Origin: Dipteris shenzhenensis
Lineage: Eukaryota > Polypodiophyta > Polypodiopsida > Gleicheniales
Length of the DNA: 64,000 bases
NCBI GenBank assembly: GCA_047967505.1
Contig: CM106539.1
Direction: 5' to 3' (one strand)
Position 1 is the first letter of the stretch, and every line of letters starts with the position of its first letter. The notes beneath the pieces are model-generated. The model was not told where the DNA came from and did not search any database. It saw only the letters and a program-made list of their open reading frames with translations. Of this stretch, positions 22,068-32,496 are shown piece after piece. Both the position numbers and the translations under genes were made by a program.

Positions 22068-23034
22068 ATGGCTTATGAATTTCCTCGATTTCACGGATTG
22101 CCCAATGAAGATCCAGAGAGGTTTTTAGAGTGCTTAGAGTTCACAGCTCTTATTAAAGACGGGAATGCTCCAGAAGTCCTGCTTCAGATTCTATCCTTTT
22201 GTTTGTTGGGAGAAGCGAGAACTTGGCTGCAAACTTTATCTGCAAGGATATGTGATGATCAGGGTGCTCACAGAAACCCGACTTATCCACAGGTGAGGAC
22301 AGCTTTCCTGGACAAGTTTATGTGCGTTAGAGATCCTGATGGCATTTGGAGAGAGCTATGTTTATTGCAGCAACAGCCGACTCAGTTAGTGGATGAGTAT
22401 GTTGGTAAGTTCACTGTGTTGTGGAATAAATGGCAGGTGGCCTTATTACCTGAAGTTCCTCCCAAAGTCATAAAAAAATTGCTGGTCTGCAGCCGGAGAT
22501 TAGGATAAGATTGAATGTAAAGAGCTGGTCACTTATGAGGATGCTCTCAGGGTAGCAAAAGAGAAGGAGAGGAAGCAGATAAGATTGTCACAAATGATGC
22601 TGGAGATGCCAATGGTTCAGCATGTGCCTGAAATTATCTCTCATGTGAAGCCTGAAGTCAAGGAGGAGAATATAAAAGAAGAAATTCATGAAATGTCGGA
22701 GCTTATGAAGAGTTTGAGTTTGAACTTGATGAACGGTAGGGGAAGAGGTAGATCATCGAGTGGTTATGGCAGAGGCAATATGCCTTCTTCAAATAATTCA
22801 GGCCCGTGGCAGGCAGGACGAGGTCAAGGGTCATTTGCATCTTGTGTCCAGTGCTTTAATTGTGGAGAGTGGGGACATTACAGCACACACTGTGATAAGC
22901 CTCCTCGTTCTAGAGGTGATGTTTATCCATTGCCAACAGGGTTGAATAATAGGGTGAATGATCATAGTGTAGAAGTAAAAGATGCAGGTCAGCCTAGTAC
23001 CTCTGGAATCTGTAAAGCCACTGCAGAAAGGTAA
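22068..23034 (+). pseudogene. G2 gag, broken
   Basis: It starts MAYEFPRFHGLPNEDPERFL, a typical gypsy gag opening, followed by CLLGEARTWLQTL and a retrotrans_gag-like core (MCVRDPDGIWRELCLLQQQP). A frameshift near an A7 run (about 22,470) moves it to another frame. One zinc knuckle, CFNCGEWGHYSTHC, lies at 22,852-22,893 after a Gly/Arg-rich stretch. G2' retains the first part. No recognisable protease motif occurs between the knuckle and RT. Confidence 0.8.
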
Positions 23035-25157
23035 GCCAATTACATTTAGCTTGTTGGAGTTGGAGGAAGTTAAAGATGTCATGCCATTAGGGAAGAGAGA
23101 TAGAGAAGAGGAGGTTGGTTCGAGTGCAAAGAAGGGGAAGCAGTCTAAGGAGATGATGACCTACTAAAAGAAAAAGAGCAGGAAGCCCAGAAGGAAGTAC
23201 AGAACTGCAGCTTATCCCATGGGGAAAGAGCAGGGGGTTCGGTGAGGTGGATAGGTTTGAGGTTATCGAGGATTTAATGCAGCCCGAATGTTCTCAAGAA
23301 TCAACCCAGGTGTTGATTGAGCAATTATTGAATCCTGATCTCAATGTTGAGGAGAAAGAAGAATATTTGAAGATGTTGCAGAAATACCCCAATTTGTTTA
23401 TCACCTCTTATGAAAAGATCAGGGGATTTAAAGGGAAGCCTCTGAGGATTGAGCTGAAGGAAGGTGCCAAACCTGTTTTTCAGAAAATAAGGAGATTAAG
23501 AGAGATGTGCTGAAGGAAGAGGTAGATAAGCTTCTCAAGGCAGGAATAATTTATCATGTAGTTCACTCTGATTGGATAAGTCTTGTGGTCATAGTGCCAA
23601 AAGGTGTAGACAAATGGAGAGTCTGTGTTGATTACAAACCTCTGAATGCAGTGACAAAGAGAAACCACTATCCTCTGCCTTTTCTGGATGATATTCTTGA
23701 TAAAGTGGCAGGTCATGAAATGTACAGCTTGTGTGACGGATATTCAGGGTATTTATAGATAGCCATAGCCCAGGAAGATCAAATCAAGACTACTTTCATT
23801 ACCCCCTGGGGCTGTTTTTGTTACGGGAAAGTGCCTTTTGGAGTTACTAACGGCCCCTCGCACTATCAGGAGAATTCAGATCTGATTTTATCACCTTTCC
23901 TAGATAAATTTTGTAAAGTGTTTATTGATGACATCTATGTGTACAGTGGAAGAAGGGAGCATTGTGGAAAGCTGGATCAAGTATTCTAACGGCCCCTCGC
24001 ACTATCAAAAGAATTCAGATTTGATTTTATCACCTTTCCTGGATAAATTTTGTAAAGTGTTTATTGATGACATCTGTGTGTACAGTGGAAGAAGGGAGCA
24101 CTGTGGAAAGCTGGATCAAGTATTCTATGAGATTGATAATAATGGTGGTCAATTAAATCCTAAGAAGACTCAATTAGCTCGGACCAGCATTAAAATATTG
24201 GGGCATATTGTATCTGAGAATGGGATTGAGCCGGATCCAAGTAAAGTAAAAGCTTTAGTTATGCTGTCCTCTCCTGAGAATACCAAGCAGTTGCATACCT
24301 TTCTCCATAAGGTGAAGTATCTGTCGAGATTTATTCCTATGTTATCTCAGATTTTGTATCCTCTTCAGCAGGTGGTAAAATCTGAGCCTCTGAAATGGAC
24401 GACAGAGAGTGAAGAGGTGTTTGAGGCAGTTAAGGAATCCTTGACTCATATTTCAAGTGTAAAGCCACCAGATTATTCCAGGACTTTTTATGTGAATCTG
24501 TCTGTGGGACCAGATGCTATTGGTGCTATTCTTTTGCAGCAGGGGGAGGGTAGGCCAATCTACTATGCCAGTAGGGTGAAGAGTGAAGTAGAAAGGAAGT
24601 ATTCAGTGGCTGAATTGGTCCTAGCTAGCTTCTTGTATGCCTGTAGGAGATTTTGGTCTTATCTATTGTCCAGGCCTTTTGTGGTTGTCACCTCATGTTC
24701 AGTACTGCCTCATATGTTGAATAGGACAAACATCTCCAGGAGTATGATTAAATGGATAGTAGAGTTACAGGAGTACTCTTTAACCTTCTTGGTTGAGAAC
24801 TCTACCAGAGCTTCCTTGGCTGATTTCCTCACCTATAAGGAAGGACCTATTTTAGTTGAAGATGTGGAGAAGAACACTGACATGAATGAAGAAAAAGTAC
24901 TAGAGGATGCATTAGTTTTACACTTTGATGGATTTTACAAAAAAAGTTTAAATAAAAGTACAGGAGGAATTGTCATTTATGATCCTGGAGGAAATGAGAT
25001 TCGGAAAATGGGAATTCAGCTTGAAGCTAGAAGTAATAATGAAGTTGAATATGCAGCCCTCTTCGAAGGTTTGAAAGTATGCATTAGTCTGGGTATTAAG
25101 AGACTCATGATTAAGGGAGATGCTCTGTTGGTTGTGAAGCAAATTTTAGGTGTCTGA
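23035..25157 (+). pseudogene. G2 reverse transcriptase, RNase H 1 and 2, broken
   Basis: RT begins near 23,247. KAGIIYHVVHSDWISLVVIV and CVDYKPLNAV (23,540-23,650) are clear. TAG at 23,756 interrupts YSGYL. The catalytic block FIDDIYVYSG is present twice because 139 bases are tandemly duplicated (23,849-23,987 and 23,988-24,126), which shifts the frame. The first RNase H (around 24,480-24,830) reads FYVNLSVGPDAIGAILLQ, with Asn where the first catalytic Asp is expected. A second RNase H (24,920-25,150) reads LHFDGFYKKS, NNEVEYAALFEG and KGDALLVVKQ, giving D, E and D. This extra domain is a mark of Tat-lineage gypsy elements. TGA at 25,155 replaces a Trp codon kept in G2'. Confidence 0.83.
23849..24126 (+). 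repeat. 139-bp tandem duplication of the RT active site
   Basis: Copy 1 is 23,849-23,987 and copy 2 is 23,988-24,126. Both start AACGGCCCCTCGCACTATCA and end GATCAAGTATTCT. I count six differences, all transitions. 139 is not a multiple of three, so the duplication shifts the frame. G2' has a single copy of this block. Confidence 0.92.
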
Positions 25158-26717
25158 AAGGTTAAGCATGCTCATTTGAAGAGATGGATAGGCGCGGTGA
25201 AGAAACTGTTAAATCAATTGGATGCTTGGACACTCCAGCATATTGAAAGAGGTAAGAATGTAAATGCACATGATGGTGCGCAGGAAATTACAGCAGCCTA
25301 TGTTGATGCAGTAGGAGTGCAAGAACCCTTATGCAAAGGAAGGGAGACATTAGCTTGTGAGGAAATTTTCTTGTTAACTGATAAAGTGCCTGAAGAAGTT
25401 CCGAAACAAAGAAAATACAGATTTATTAAAAGGTGTACTTCTGATTGTCTGATAGATGATGTTCTTTACATAAAAGGGGCTGATTTGGTGCTCAAAAGAA
25501 TTCCTTGGCATGAGGAAGTTCTTCATATTCAACAAGCTAATCATGAGGGAGTATGTGGAGGACATTTTGCTTTCAAAATCATGCTGAGGAAAATACTTAC
25601 GGAAGGATATGTGTGGCCATCCCTCCAGAGAGACATAAGACATTGGTGCAGGTCATGCCTACAGTGTCAACAAATGAGTAAGAGGATCTGACATCTAGAA
25701 CTCAGAAATATCATGCTTGCTTATAATATTTTCGAAAAATGGGGAATAGATGCCATCGGTCCTCTACCCATGATAGCCAGGGGAAATTTTATATGCTGAC
25801 AGCTGTGGATTATTTGACGAGATGGGCTGAAGCACGAGCAGTACGGGCTGTCAATGCAAAATCTGTATGTAAATTTGTGTATGAGGATATCAGCTGTAGA
25901 TTTGGTGTACCACTGGAATTGCTTTCTGATAGAGGTCCAGATTTTAGGAGTGAACTGATGGATTTATTATGTGGTAAGCTGAAGATTAAACACAGATATG
26001 CAAGTCCCTATTACCCTCAATGTAATGGGATGAATGAAAAATTTAATGGTGTATGTACTAATATCATGGGAAAGATCATGAGAACCTATGAGAAGGAGTG
26101 GGATCTTGCTTTGCACTGGGCTTTATGGGCTTACAGAGTTGCAGTAAAAGAAGGCACCCAGTTTTCACCATTTCATCTTGTTTACGGGAAAGAAGCTCTA
26201 TTACCCTTGGAAGTAGAAATTCCTGCATTACAGATGTTAATGAAGATAAACGAGGATTCAAATTCTACTTTCTAGAACCAGTTATTGGATTTGCAGGAAG
26301 CACAACTAGACAAAAGGCAGTGGAACATTATGCTTTAATTCAAGAGGAGAATCAGAAGAGAGCAAACAGGAAGTTCAGGGATAAGAAAATCAAGCAGGGT
26401 GATCTAGTTTTGAGATACAATAGTAGTCTGGATTCTACCTTCAAGAAGAAATTTGTGACCAAATGGGATGGACCTTTTCGTGTGACGAAGAAATGAAAAA
26501 ATGGATCATATCAACTTGAGGATTTGGATGGTCAGCAACATAAGAATAGAGTCAATGGCTTCAGACTAAAGAAATACTTTCATAGGATCATGAGTATAGG
26601 CAGTTGTGGACCTACTGTGATGAAACCAGACGAGCTGGAAGACCTCATGGATGAAAATATCTCTGAAGAAATGCAAATCTTATATACCTCTATCTGCAAG
26701 ACATGAATGTCTGCAGA
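25158..26717 (+). pseudogene. G2 integrase, broken
   Basis: After a linker, the H2C2 finger reads HIQQANHEGVCGGH ... CRSCLQCQ (25,520-25,670). TGA at 25,689 is followed by the DDE core: GIDAIGP region (25,745), TAVDYLTRWAEARAV, LLSDRGPDF (25,920-25,950) and NEKFNG with the catalytic Glu (26,030). A frameshift near 26,220-26,275 precedes the C-terminal domain (DLVLRYNSSLDS ... KWDGPFRVTKK), then TGA at about 26,494 and a final frame to 26,706. No chromodomain. Confidence 0.82.
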
Positions 26718-26734
26718 CTTGGGGATGGGCAAAA
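26718..26734 (+). other. G2 polypurine tract
   Basis: CTTGGGGATGGGCAAAA lies immediately before the 3' LTR. It is G/A-rich and in the position where plus-strand synthesis is primed in LTR retrotransposons. Confidence 0.6.
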
Positions 26735-27123
26735 TTATAGGACAAAACCTGTATCAAGTTTTTGAGCACTGTAAATAGCTGTGGGTAGGCACATAGCTGT
26801 ACACATCTAGGGTAGGTGTGGGCTTTTGGCATTTGTGGATTTTTCTTTCCCAAGCATGATGGACCGATGTATAGTTTTTCGAGACAATAAAGTATGTTTT
26901 GCAGGGACTTCATGGGAAATGATGAAATGCAATGTGGTTGTACCAGACTTCCAGAGCAAGGGTGTCCAGTGTGTGGTCAAGCGAAATGTGTTTGGGGTCA
27001 TGTAAGGTCAAGTCATGAAGGGTTTTTTTATATTTTCTTGAGTCAATGTGCACTTGCATGTTACAAGAATTTGATATGTTATGGTGTCCATGTCAAAGGG
27101 CTTTTCATGTGTGTGTACGGGGT

Positions 27124-27226
27124 GTGAGTGTGTGTGTGTGTGAGTTTGTGTGTCAGTGTTGGTGTGGTGTGTGTGTGTGTGTAGGTGTGTGTGTGAGAGA
27201 GAGAGAGTGTGTGTGTGAGAGAGAGC
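27124..27226 (+). repeat. GT/GA-rich simple repeat
   Basis: Runs of gtgtgtgt, gagagaga and mixed gtgtgtgag at the 5' end of the LINE-like insert. Confidence 0.85.
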
Positions 27227-27227
27227 G

Positions 27228-27690
27228 ATGGAGATCTCCTCCTGTGCACAGCCAGCCTCGTCCGTACAGTCTTCCGCCCTGATTCTGTCCGTACAGTCCC
27301 CTGCCACGCCTTTGCTGCCTGCTCCGTCTTTCGTACAACTGCCGTCAGCTGTACGGATTTCCGTACCACCTTCGCTCACCCTGCCTCTGCCACCCGTACA
27401 ACCTCCTGTACAGCCCCCGTTCGTTGTGGACCCTTCCATACAGTGCTTCGTCCCTGACGTACGGCCTTCCGTACAGGCTGTACGGTCAATCGTACAGCAT
27501 GTACGGAAGACCGTACAGCCCGTATAGTCCCATGCGCAACCTCCTCCCTCTTTTATTTTCTCCGCCTCGGCACCTCCCTCTGCCTCTGCTCCTACTCATG
27601 TGTTTCTTCGCCAAAAACATGGTGGTCTGCCTGCCTCTCCTCTCATCAAATCAGCAAAGCTGGCTGGTTCTGCATCTTCAGCGCTTTGAG
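27228..27690 (+). pseudogene. LINE-like ORF1 N-terminus, GTAC-rich
   Basis: Starts at ATG 27,228. The Pro/Ser/Val-rich peptide has repeated SVQ/PVQ units because the DNA repeats CCGTACAG and CTGTACGG. A TAG at 27,525 is followed in the same frame by a Ser/Ala/Pro segment ending near GLPASPLIKSAKLAGSASSA at about 27,685. The frame stops where the opposite-strand block starts. Confidence 0.6.
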
Positions 27691-28155
27691 AGTAATCCAA
27701 ACCGGACAGTGAGTCAGAAGTGTCGCAGAAGGATCGAAAAGTGGATCCCAGGGCATAACATAAGCAAAGAAACCCGCTCCAGGAACACGAGCATCATTGA
27801 CAAGGCGCTCTACCGCCTCAGTCGAAGAGCACTGGGCATAGTAAAATCCTTTGCCTAGAAAGACAAAGGAAGAAATACAGTACAGACCCACTGCAACATC
27901 AGCCCAATGATGGAGCTGAGCTGAGGATAAATTCCTGCCCATGAAGTAGAGGTAGACTCCAAATTGTTGAGCCTGTCGAAGACCAGAATCCAAGGAGCAA
28001 ACAAACGGGAAACTCGATGAAGGAACTTCTGTGACAGAGGCAGAGCAGCTGCCTGTGCCTCTTCTTCCGCATCTCACAACTCTTGCAGCTTTTTTGGGAA
28101 GGCCTCTCCATATTCCGTGACAAGAGTTCTTGCAAGCCTCCTGTGATATTCGTCT
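27690..28155 (-). pseudogene. Inverted DUF4283-like block of LINE ORF1
   Basis: The minus-strand frame reads QQFGVYLYFMGRNLSSAQLH, then GFYYAQCSSTEAVERLVN, then MPWDPLFDPSATLLTHCPVW and ITL. The W-x-P-x-FDP ... PVW(I/V) pattern is the end of the DUF4283 domain in plant LINE ORF1. In intact ORF1 this domain precedes the zinc knuckle on the same strand. Here it is inverted between N- and C-terminal parts that are both on the plus strand. Confidence 0.6.
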
Positions 28156-28157
28156 TT

Positions 28158-28956
28158 GCATTCTGTGGGATATGACGCAGCCCGTGCCATCTACTCTGGA
28201 TCTTGATTTGGGATTTGCTCATCCGATGCGCATCAGGCTCCATTTTGCATCTTTCCCCACTGCATGTTATTGGTGCTGACAAGTTGGCCATTTTGCACGT
28301 GCTTGCCCTTCCATATCCAGGCCCATACCACCTGCTCCTTCTTCAGCTGTTAAGGTTACTCTCCCTTCTCCTCCGGCTTCTGCTATGGCTTCTTTGATGA
28401 AGTCCTCTACTGCTCCGAAGCACTACTGGAGGAAGGTTGATAAATCACAGGAAAATCTTCCCCTTGCTGAAGAAGCTCAGGATTGCACTCTTGTTGAGCA
28501 CCATCAGTTTCCTTCTATTCAGGATATGGATGTAACCCTTGCAGAGGGCAAATTACAGGATGATATGCATGCTCTCTCTCAAGATACTACCCCTGCTATT
28601 ATTCAGATTGATCCTCCGAATGAAGCTCAAATGCAGAACCCTATTTCATCAGATGTAGCTTCTTTATCGGAAGACACGGACGTTGAGCTAGCTCTATGCC
28701 TTTGATGCCTGTGCCAGAGCTTTCTTCTGTCAGGGATGCATAAGTACCTTTTTTATTGGAATCTTTCCATCCCATGTTACAACAAGTTTTTGACTCTTTG
28801 ATTCAAAAATTTTGGGTACTAGCCTATATCAAGAAGAATCATAAGGGCAAAAAACAGCTTGTTTTTATTGATGGTGTGGTTTTATCACTGCATCAGTTTT
28901 TACAGAGCAACAATTTGAAGCTGGAGGATGCTGTGTTTGATTCTCCTCCACCTTGA
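28158..28956 (+). pseudogene. LINE-like ORF1 C-terminus with CCHC knuckle
   Basis: One frame from about 28,168 reads MRIRLHFASFPTACYWC, then a TGA, then QVGHFARACP: a CX2CX4HX4C knuckle with the stop inside it (about 28,276). It continues Pro-rich to TGA at 28,703. A further frame, 28,756-28,956, reads FIDGVVLSLHQFLQSNNLKL and ends DSPPP. A 140-base 3' UTR and A8 tail follow. Confidence 0.6.
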
Positions 28957-30576
28957 TATGTAATATTTTACTTGGCTACCTCATGACTTTTGCTCTGAGG
29001 TTTTACTTGTAAAAACTTTCTCCTTGTACTTATTCGTGGGTTTTTACCTCTTTTGAGGTTTCCCACACAGAAATATAAAGATTTCACTATTTAAAAAAAA
29101 GTGTACGGGGTCGCATGCAAGCTTTAATGTGCATGCTAATGTGTGTGGGAATTGTGTGACTAAAGGTCCAAAATGTGCATTTAATGTGATTTGGGGGAAA
29201 TGTCTTGAGAGTGGTAAAATGTCACTGATGAGGTGGCAAATTAGGCTGAGGTGGCTGGACTGATTGGGAAGGCATCTTGCTCATGCGAATGTAGCTACGT
29301 GAGGAAGAAGGGGAGCTTCTAAATAGCGACGTGGTGGCTAGGAGCTGAACGATGGGAGCTTGCTGGAAGGATCATTTGGCTGCATTTGACGAGGGGCTTC
29401 TGGAAGAGTTGGGGGTGGAACAACCAAAGAGGTTGGAGAGGCTCGTAGTTGTTGATGGGAGGTCGTGCATGAGAAGGAAGCTTAAGCATGTGCATGAAGA
29501 CATCGTGTGTGTGACGAAGAGAGCTTTTGAGCCAAGGAAGCTGCGGTGGTGATTGTGTATGTGACGGGTATGGGACTTCGACTGCAGAAACTTCAAGTAT
29601 ATGGACTCCAGGTGCTTCGTGTTGACGAACTTTGTGGCACAGTTGGCTCTGCTGGCTGGAGTCTTGTAGCAAACTATGTGGCAGTTGCTTGAGGTGCTTC
29701 TGCTAGCTGGAGGTTCAGAGCGACGCAGAGGCCTGTGAGCGATAGAGAGTATGCACCATGCGCTTCTTGGTTTCGTGGGGAAGGCGTCGCTACTACACAG
29801 GCTGAAGGACCTTGAAGAGGCGTTAGCTCCATGAGCTCTATGAGCATGAGAGAAGTCGTGAAGGTGGAGACGAGCGAAGAGCTGTAGCAGACTAGCGTGG
29901 AGAGCACTGGCTATTGCTCTTATTGGGAGCTGCTGGATTTGAGGAGGATGACTATGCGGGCAGTTTGTTTTGGAAGGAGCTATATGGCTGTGGCGTCATT
30001 TCTGCTGGCTGGAGGTCCTTGGACGGAGGTTGTGTGTGAGTAAGAGGGTGCTGCAATGTGCGCACGGGTTGGCTAGTGGTGGTGTGAGCACTCAATTGCT
30101 TCAAAGCTGGAAATAGTGAGGCCTTTGGCCACACGCGGGTGCCGGGTGTTGCTACAGAGATCTCAACTGATAGAATCTCCAGAGATGGCAGGCTGCATCA
30201 TTGCTAGTGCTCGATGATGATCTTGGGAAAGATATGATAAGATTAGCTTTTGGGTTGATATCTTGAAGAGTCACAAAGATAGCCTTCATGTGGGCTGTGG
30301 GTTCATAGTATTCTGAGGCTGACTGTTTTCTGAGTTTTGGGGGGAAGTTCAGTCTGTTTCGGGCTGTGTAGTCTTTTTTCTCTCTTTGAGTCTGTGTGAT
30401 CCATGCTTAGTCAGCTTTTTTTTGCGGGGGTTTGTCTCGGTGCCTATTACAAAGACTCTGGTTCATAAGCTCATCATCTACGAGCCCACATTGCAGCTGT
30501 GATCCCTATGAAGTCTTAGCCATCTGACGTGGTGAAGTACATAATTCCTGGTTGTCTTTCCTTTTTTTCCTTATCA

Positions 30577-32491
30577 GCGTGTTAGATATCCAGCTCCAAT
30601 CGAGACCATGCATGTAGTGTGGGTAAAACCGAACTCACTTTGAACAGCTAAGCGGTGCAACCCCGAGTTACTAGGAAAGCCCGATACAAGCTATGCTGGG
30701 AAACAAATCAGTAGTAGCACTGGTTGTGTGGGTTCCCAAGTCTTAATTTGGAAGGAAGCACATATGAACCGCCTAAGTTCAAAGGTATATAGGTGTAGAT
30801 TTTTGAGTTATAATGGATTGTCTTGTTAAGTTCAGTACAGGCTAGAACGAGTTGAGTCTTGTCGCTCTCAGTGAGTGTGGTGCGTCAAGAGAGGCAACAG
30901 AGTATGTCTGAGCATTGAGTATGCAGCTACAACTGTTTGTAAGGAGTGGTGCTAATCATAATACAAGCACTATTGGTATACATCTCTGGTTTTCATTTCG
31001 GATTCTTGCAACGCTCGTGTTACCCTGCACATGTATATTTATCCATCTTCATACGGTTCCGCCCACGCAGCACAAACCCCCATCATAGAACTCGACTTCT
31101 AACTCTACATCTCGAGCACTGGGTACGGTTTGCATAGGAATCTTAGTAGTGCAAGACTGGGTTTCTTCCCGCCAGGCACTGTGTACTCAGGCCAAATGTT
31201 GAGCACTGGGTTCACTAGTCAATCGAGGGGTGAGGGAGAAAGACTGTCAACATTTGATAATCTTGCTGGGGATTAAAGTGCCAAAAGAACGAGTGGAGAA
31301 TTGAGTGGATTGATGAGCATAGCAGTCTGTAGAAATGAGTTAATTTGATTAGTACAGAAGGTTTAGTGGGAGAAAGGTATGGATAACACCAATTATTCAG
31401 CATAGACATTGAGATCAATAGTTCATGCTGACAAACAATGAGCTATGACAATTGCTAGGATTTGCATACTACTATAAAAGATATATCTAAGTGTCCAAGG
31501 ACGGTGTTTGAAGACTTGTCTAACAACCGGTGTTTGGATAGAGTGTACCTAGGCAACTTGTAGGTTACTTCAAGCTTTGACCAATGCTAACACATACTCG
31601 GAGAGACGGAAAACACGACCAAGAGAGAAGAACACCTACGCTGATGCGGAAGGAGTTGGAAAAATCCGGCTAGAGAAGTTGGAATGGAATCAGAACTAGG
31701 GATAGATGGTCGATGGCGACAATTGGAAATAGCGCAAGTCACCTAGCAGTGGAAGATTGAGGATGGGGAAGGCTTAGCCACGCGCTTGATGAGGCTGCAA
31801 CTGCTACTACACCGACACAAGGATTGAATCGGTTCCTATGCTTCATCCAAGATGACTCGAGGAACATGAAGTTGATGAGTACTCAATGTGGTGGTATGAA
31901 GAATCCGAGCATTCATCCACAGAGAGCCAAAATTTTGAGTCTTTCAACGAGTTCATCCATGCGAGCTATGAGAACAATCATCAAAATGAAAGGCGTGAAT
32001 CAAGCCTAGAGGCCAGGTAAGCCTTGGAGTAAGAATTAAGAAGACGAACCAACAATAGGAGGAGAATTAGACCAACCAACAAATGGAGGTGGTGCAAGAA
32101 ACCAACCAACAAAATACACCAATAGGAGGAGAATTAGACTAGTCTAAATTAGTAGAAGATGAGCCCCCGGTTGGAGGATATATTGGAACATGAGCAATCA
32201 TTTGTGACTACTCAGCCTCAAAGTGCCCAAGTATCAGAGTGAGCACATGGCATCCACGTCCACAATGGCAGTTGTTGACATGGAACGGGTGACTACCTAT
32301 TCTAGCTGGTCGCCGACCTATTAAAACGAATCCTAACTGAGCTGGCACGGCACGGCCACGACAAAAAAGTCCTAAACCTGTCAGAATCCTGGTTGGAGTA
32401 TAACGACCAATACTAACAGCTCTAGCACCTCTTGGTCCCACTGCACTTGTTGGTCATAGGGCTAGACCCAAGCGACCGAGAGTAGGACCAC
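30577..32491. other. Retroelement-like flank, no assignable gene
   Basis: This is the right flank of G2, starting with its target duplication GCGT. From 30,581 a frame joined to 2,337 stays open for about 25 codons, so the first part may continue the ORF1-like fragment at 1,809-2,333. The rest has short frames only. Around 31,990-32,160 a motif (aataggaggagaattagac) occurs twice, and 32,290-32,470 gives an Arg/Pro-rich frame. No domain is recognised. Confidence 0.35.
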
Positions 32492-32496
32492 TCAAC

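Larger units (their letters stand above)
27124..29100 (+). mobile_element. ORF1-only LINE-like retroposon with internal inversion
   Basis: The 1,977-bp insert sits between two copies of GTGTACGGGGT (27,113-27,123 and 29,101-29,111) and ends in A8. The uninterrupted site exists at 2,715-2,725 in the other LTR. This is the signature of target-primed reverse transcription. Contents in order: GT/GA-rich start (27,124-27,225), Pro/Ser-rich ORF1 N-terminus (plus, 27,228-27,690), DUF4283-like block (minus, 27,690-28,155), CCHC knuckle and C-terminus (plus, 28,158-28,956), 3' UTR, poly-A. No reverse transcriptase is present, so it must have been moved by another LINE. Confidence 0.85.
2338..30576 (+). 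mobile_element. G2: nested Ty3/gypsy (Tat-like) LTR retrotransposon
   Basis: This 28.2-kb interval is one element once its insertions are recognised. The 5' LTR starts TGATAGG at 2,338 and the 3' LTR ends TTATCA at 30,576, so the ends form the inverted repeat TGATA/TATCA. GCGT precedes (2,334-2,337) and follows (30,577-30,580) the element as a target duplication. The 5' LTR is split into 2,338-3,111 and 20,570-21,664 by nested DNA. The 3' LTR (26,735-30,576) is split by a LINE-like insert. Without insertions both LTRs are about 1.86 kb. A sampled 270-base stretch differs by about 4 percent. The internal region carries a primer site, a small CCHC ORF, gag, RT, two RNase H domains and integrase, all broken by frameshifts and stops. 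The dual RNase H points to the Tat lineage. Confidence 0.88.
26735..30576 (+). repeat. G2 3' LTR, interrupted at 27,124-29,100
   Basis: It starts TTATAGGAC (5' LTR: TGATAGGAC) and ends TTATCA at 30,576. Without the insertion and one target copy it is about 1,854 bp, matching the reassembled 5' LTR. It contains AATAAAGTATG near 26,887, a possible polyadenylation signal. Confidence 0.87.

Noticed and set aside
30620-30720. Resemblance to 5S rRNA internal promoter boxes (GCTAAGCGGTGC ... TTACTAGGA), as in Cassandra-type elements
   Set aside because: The match is patchy, box C is not conserved, and the segment instead continues a frame across the G2 target site.
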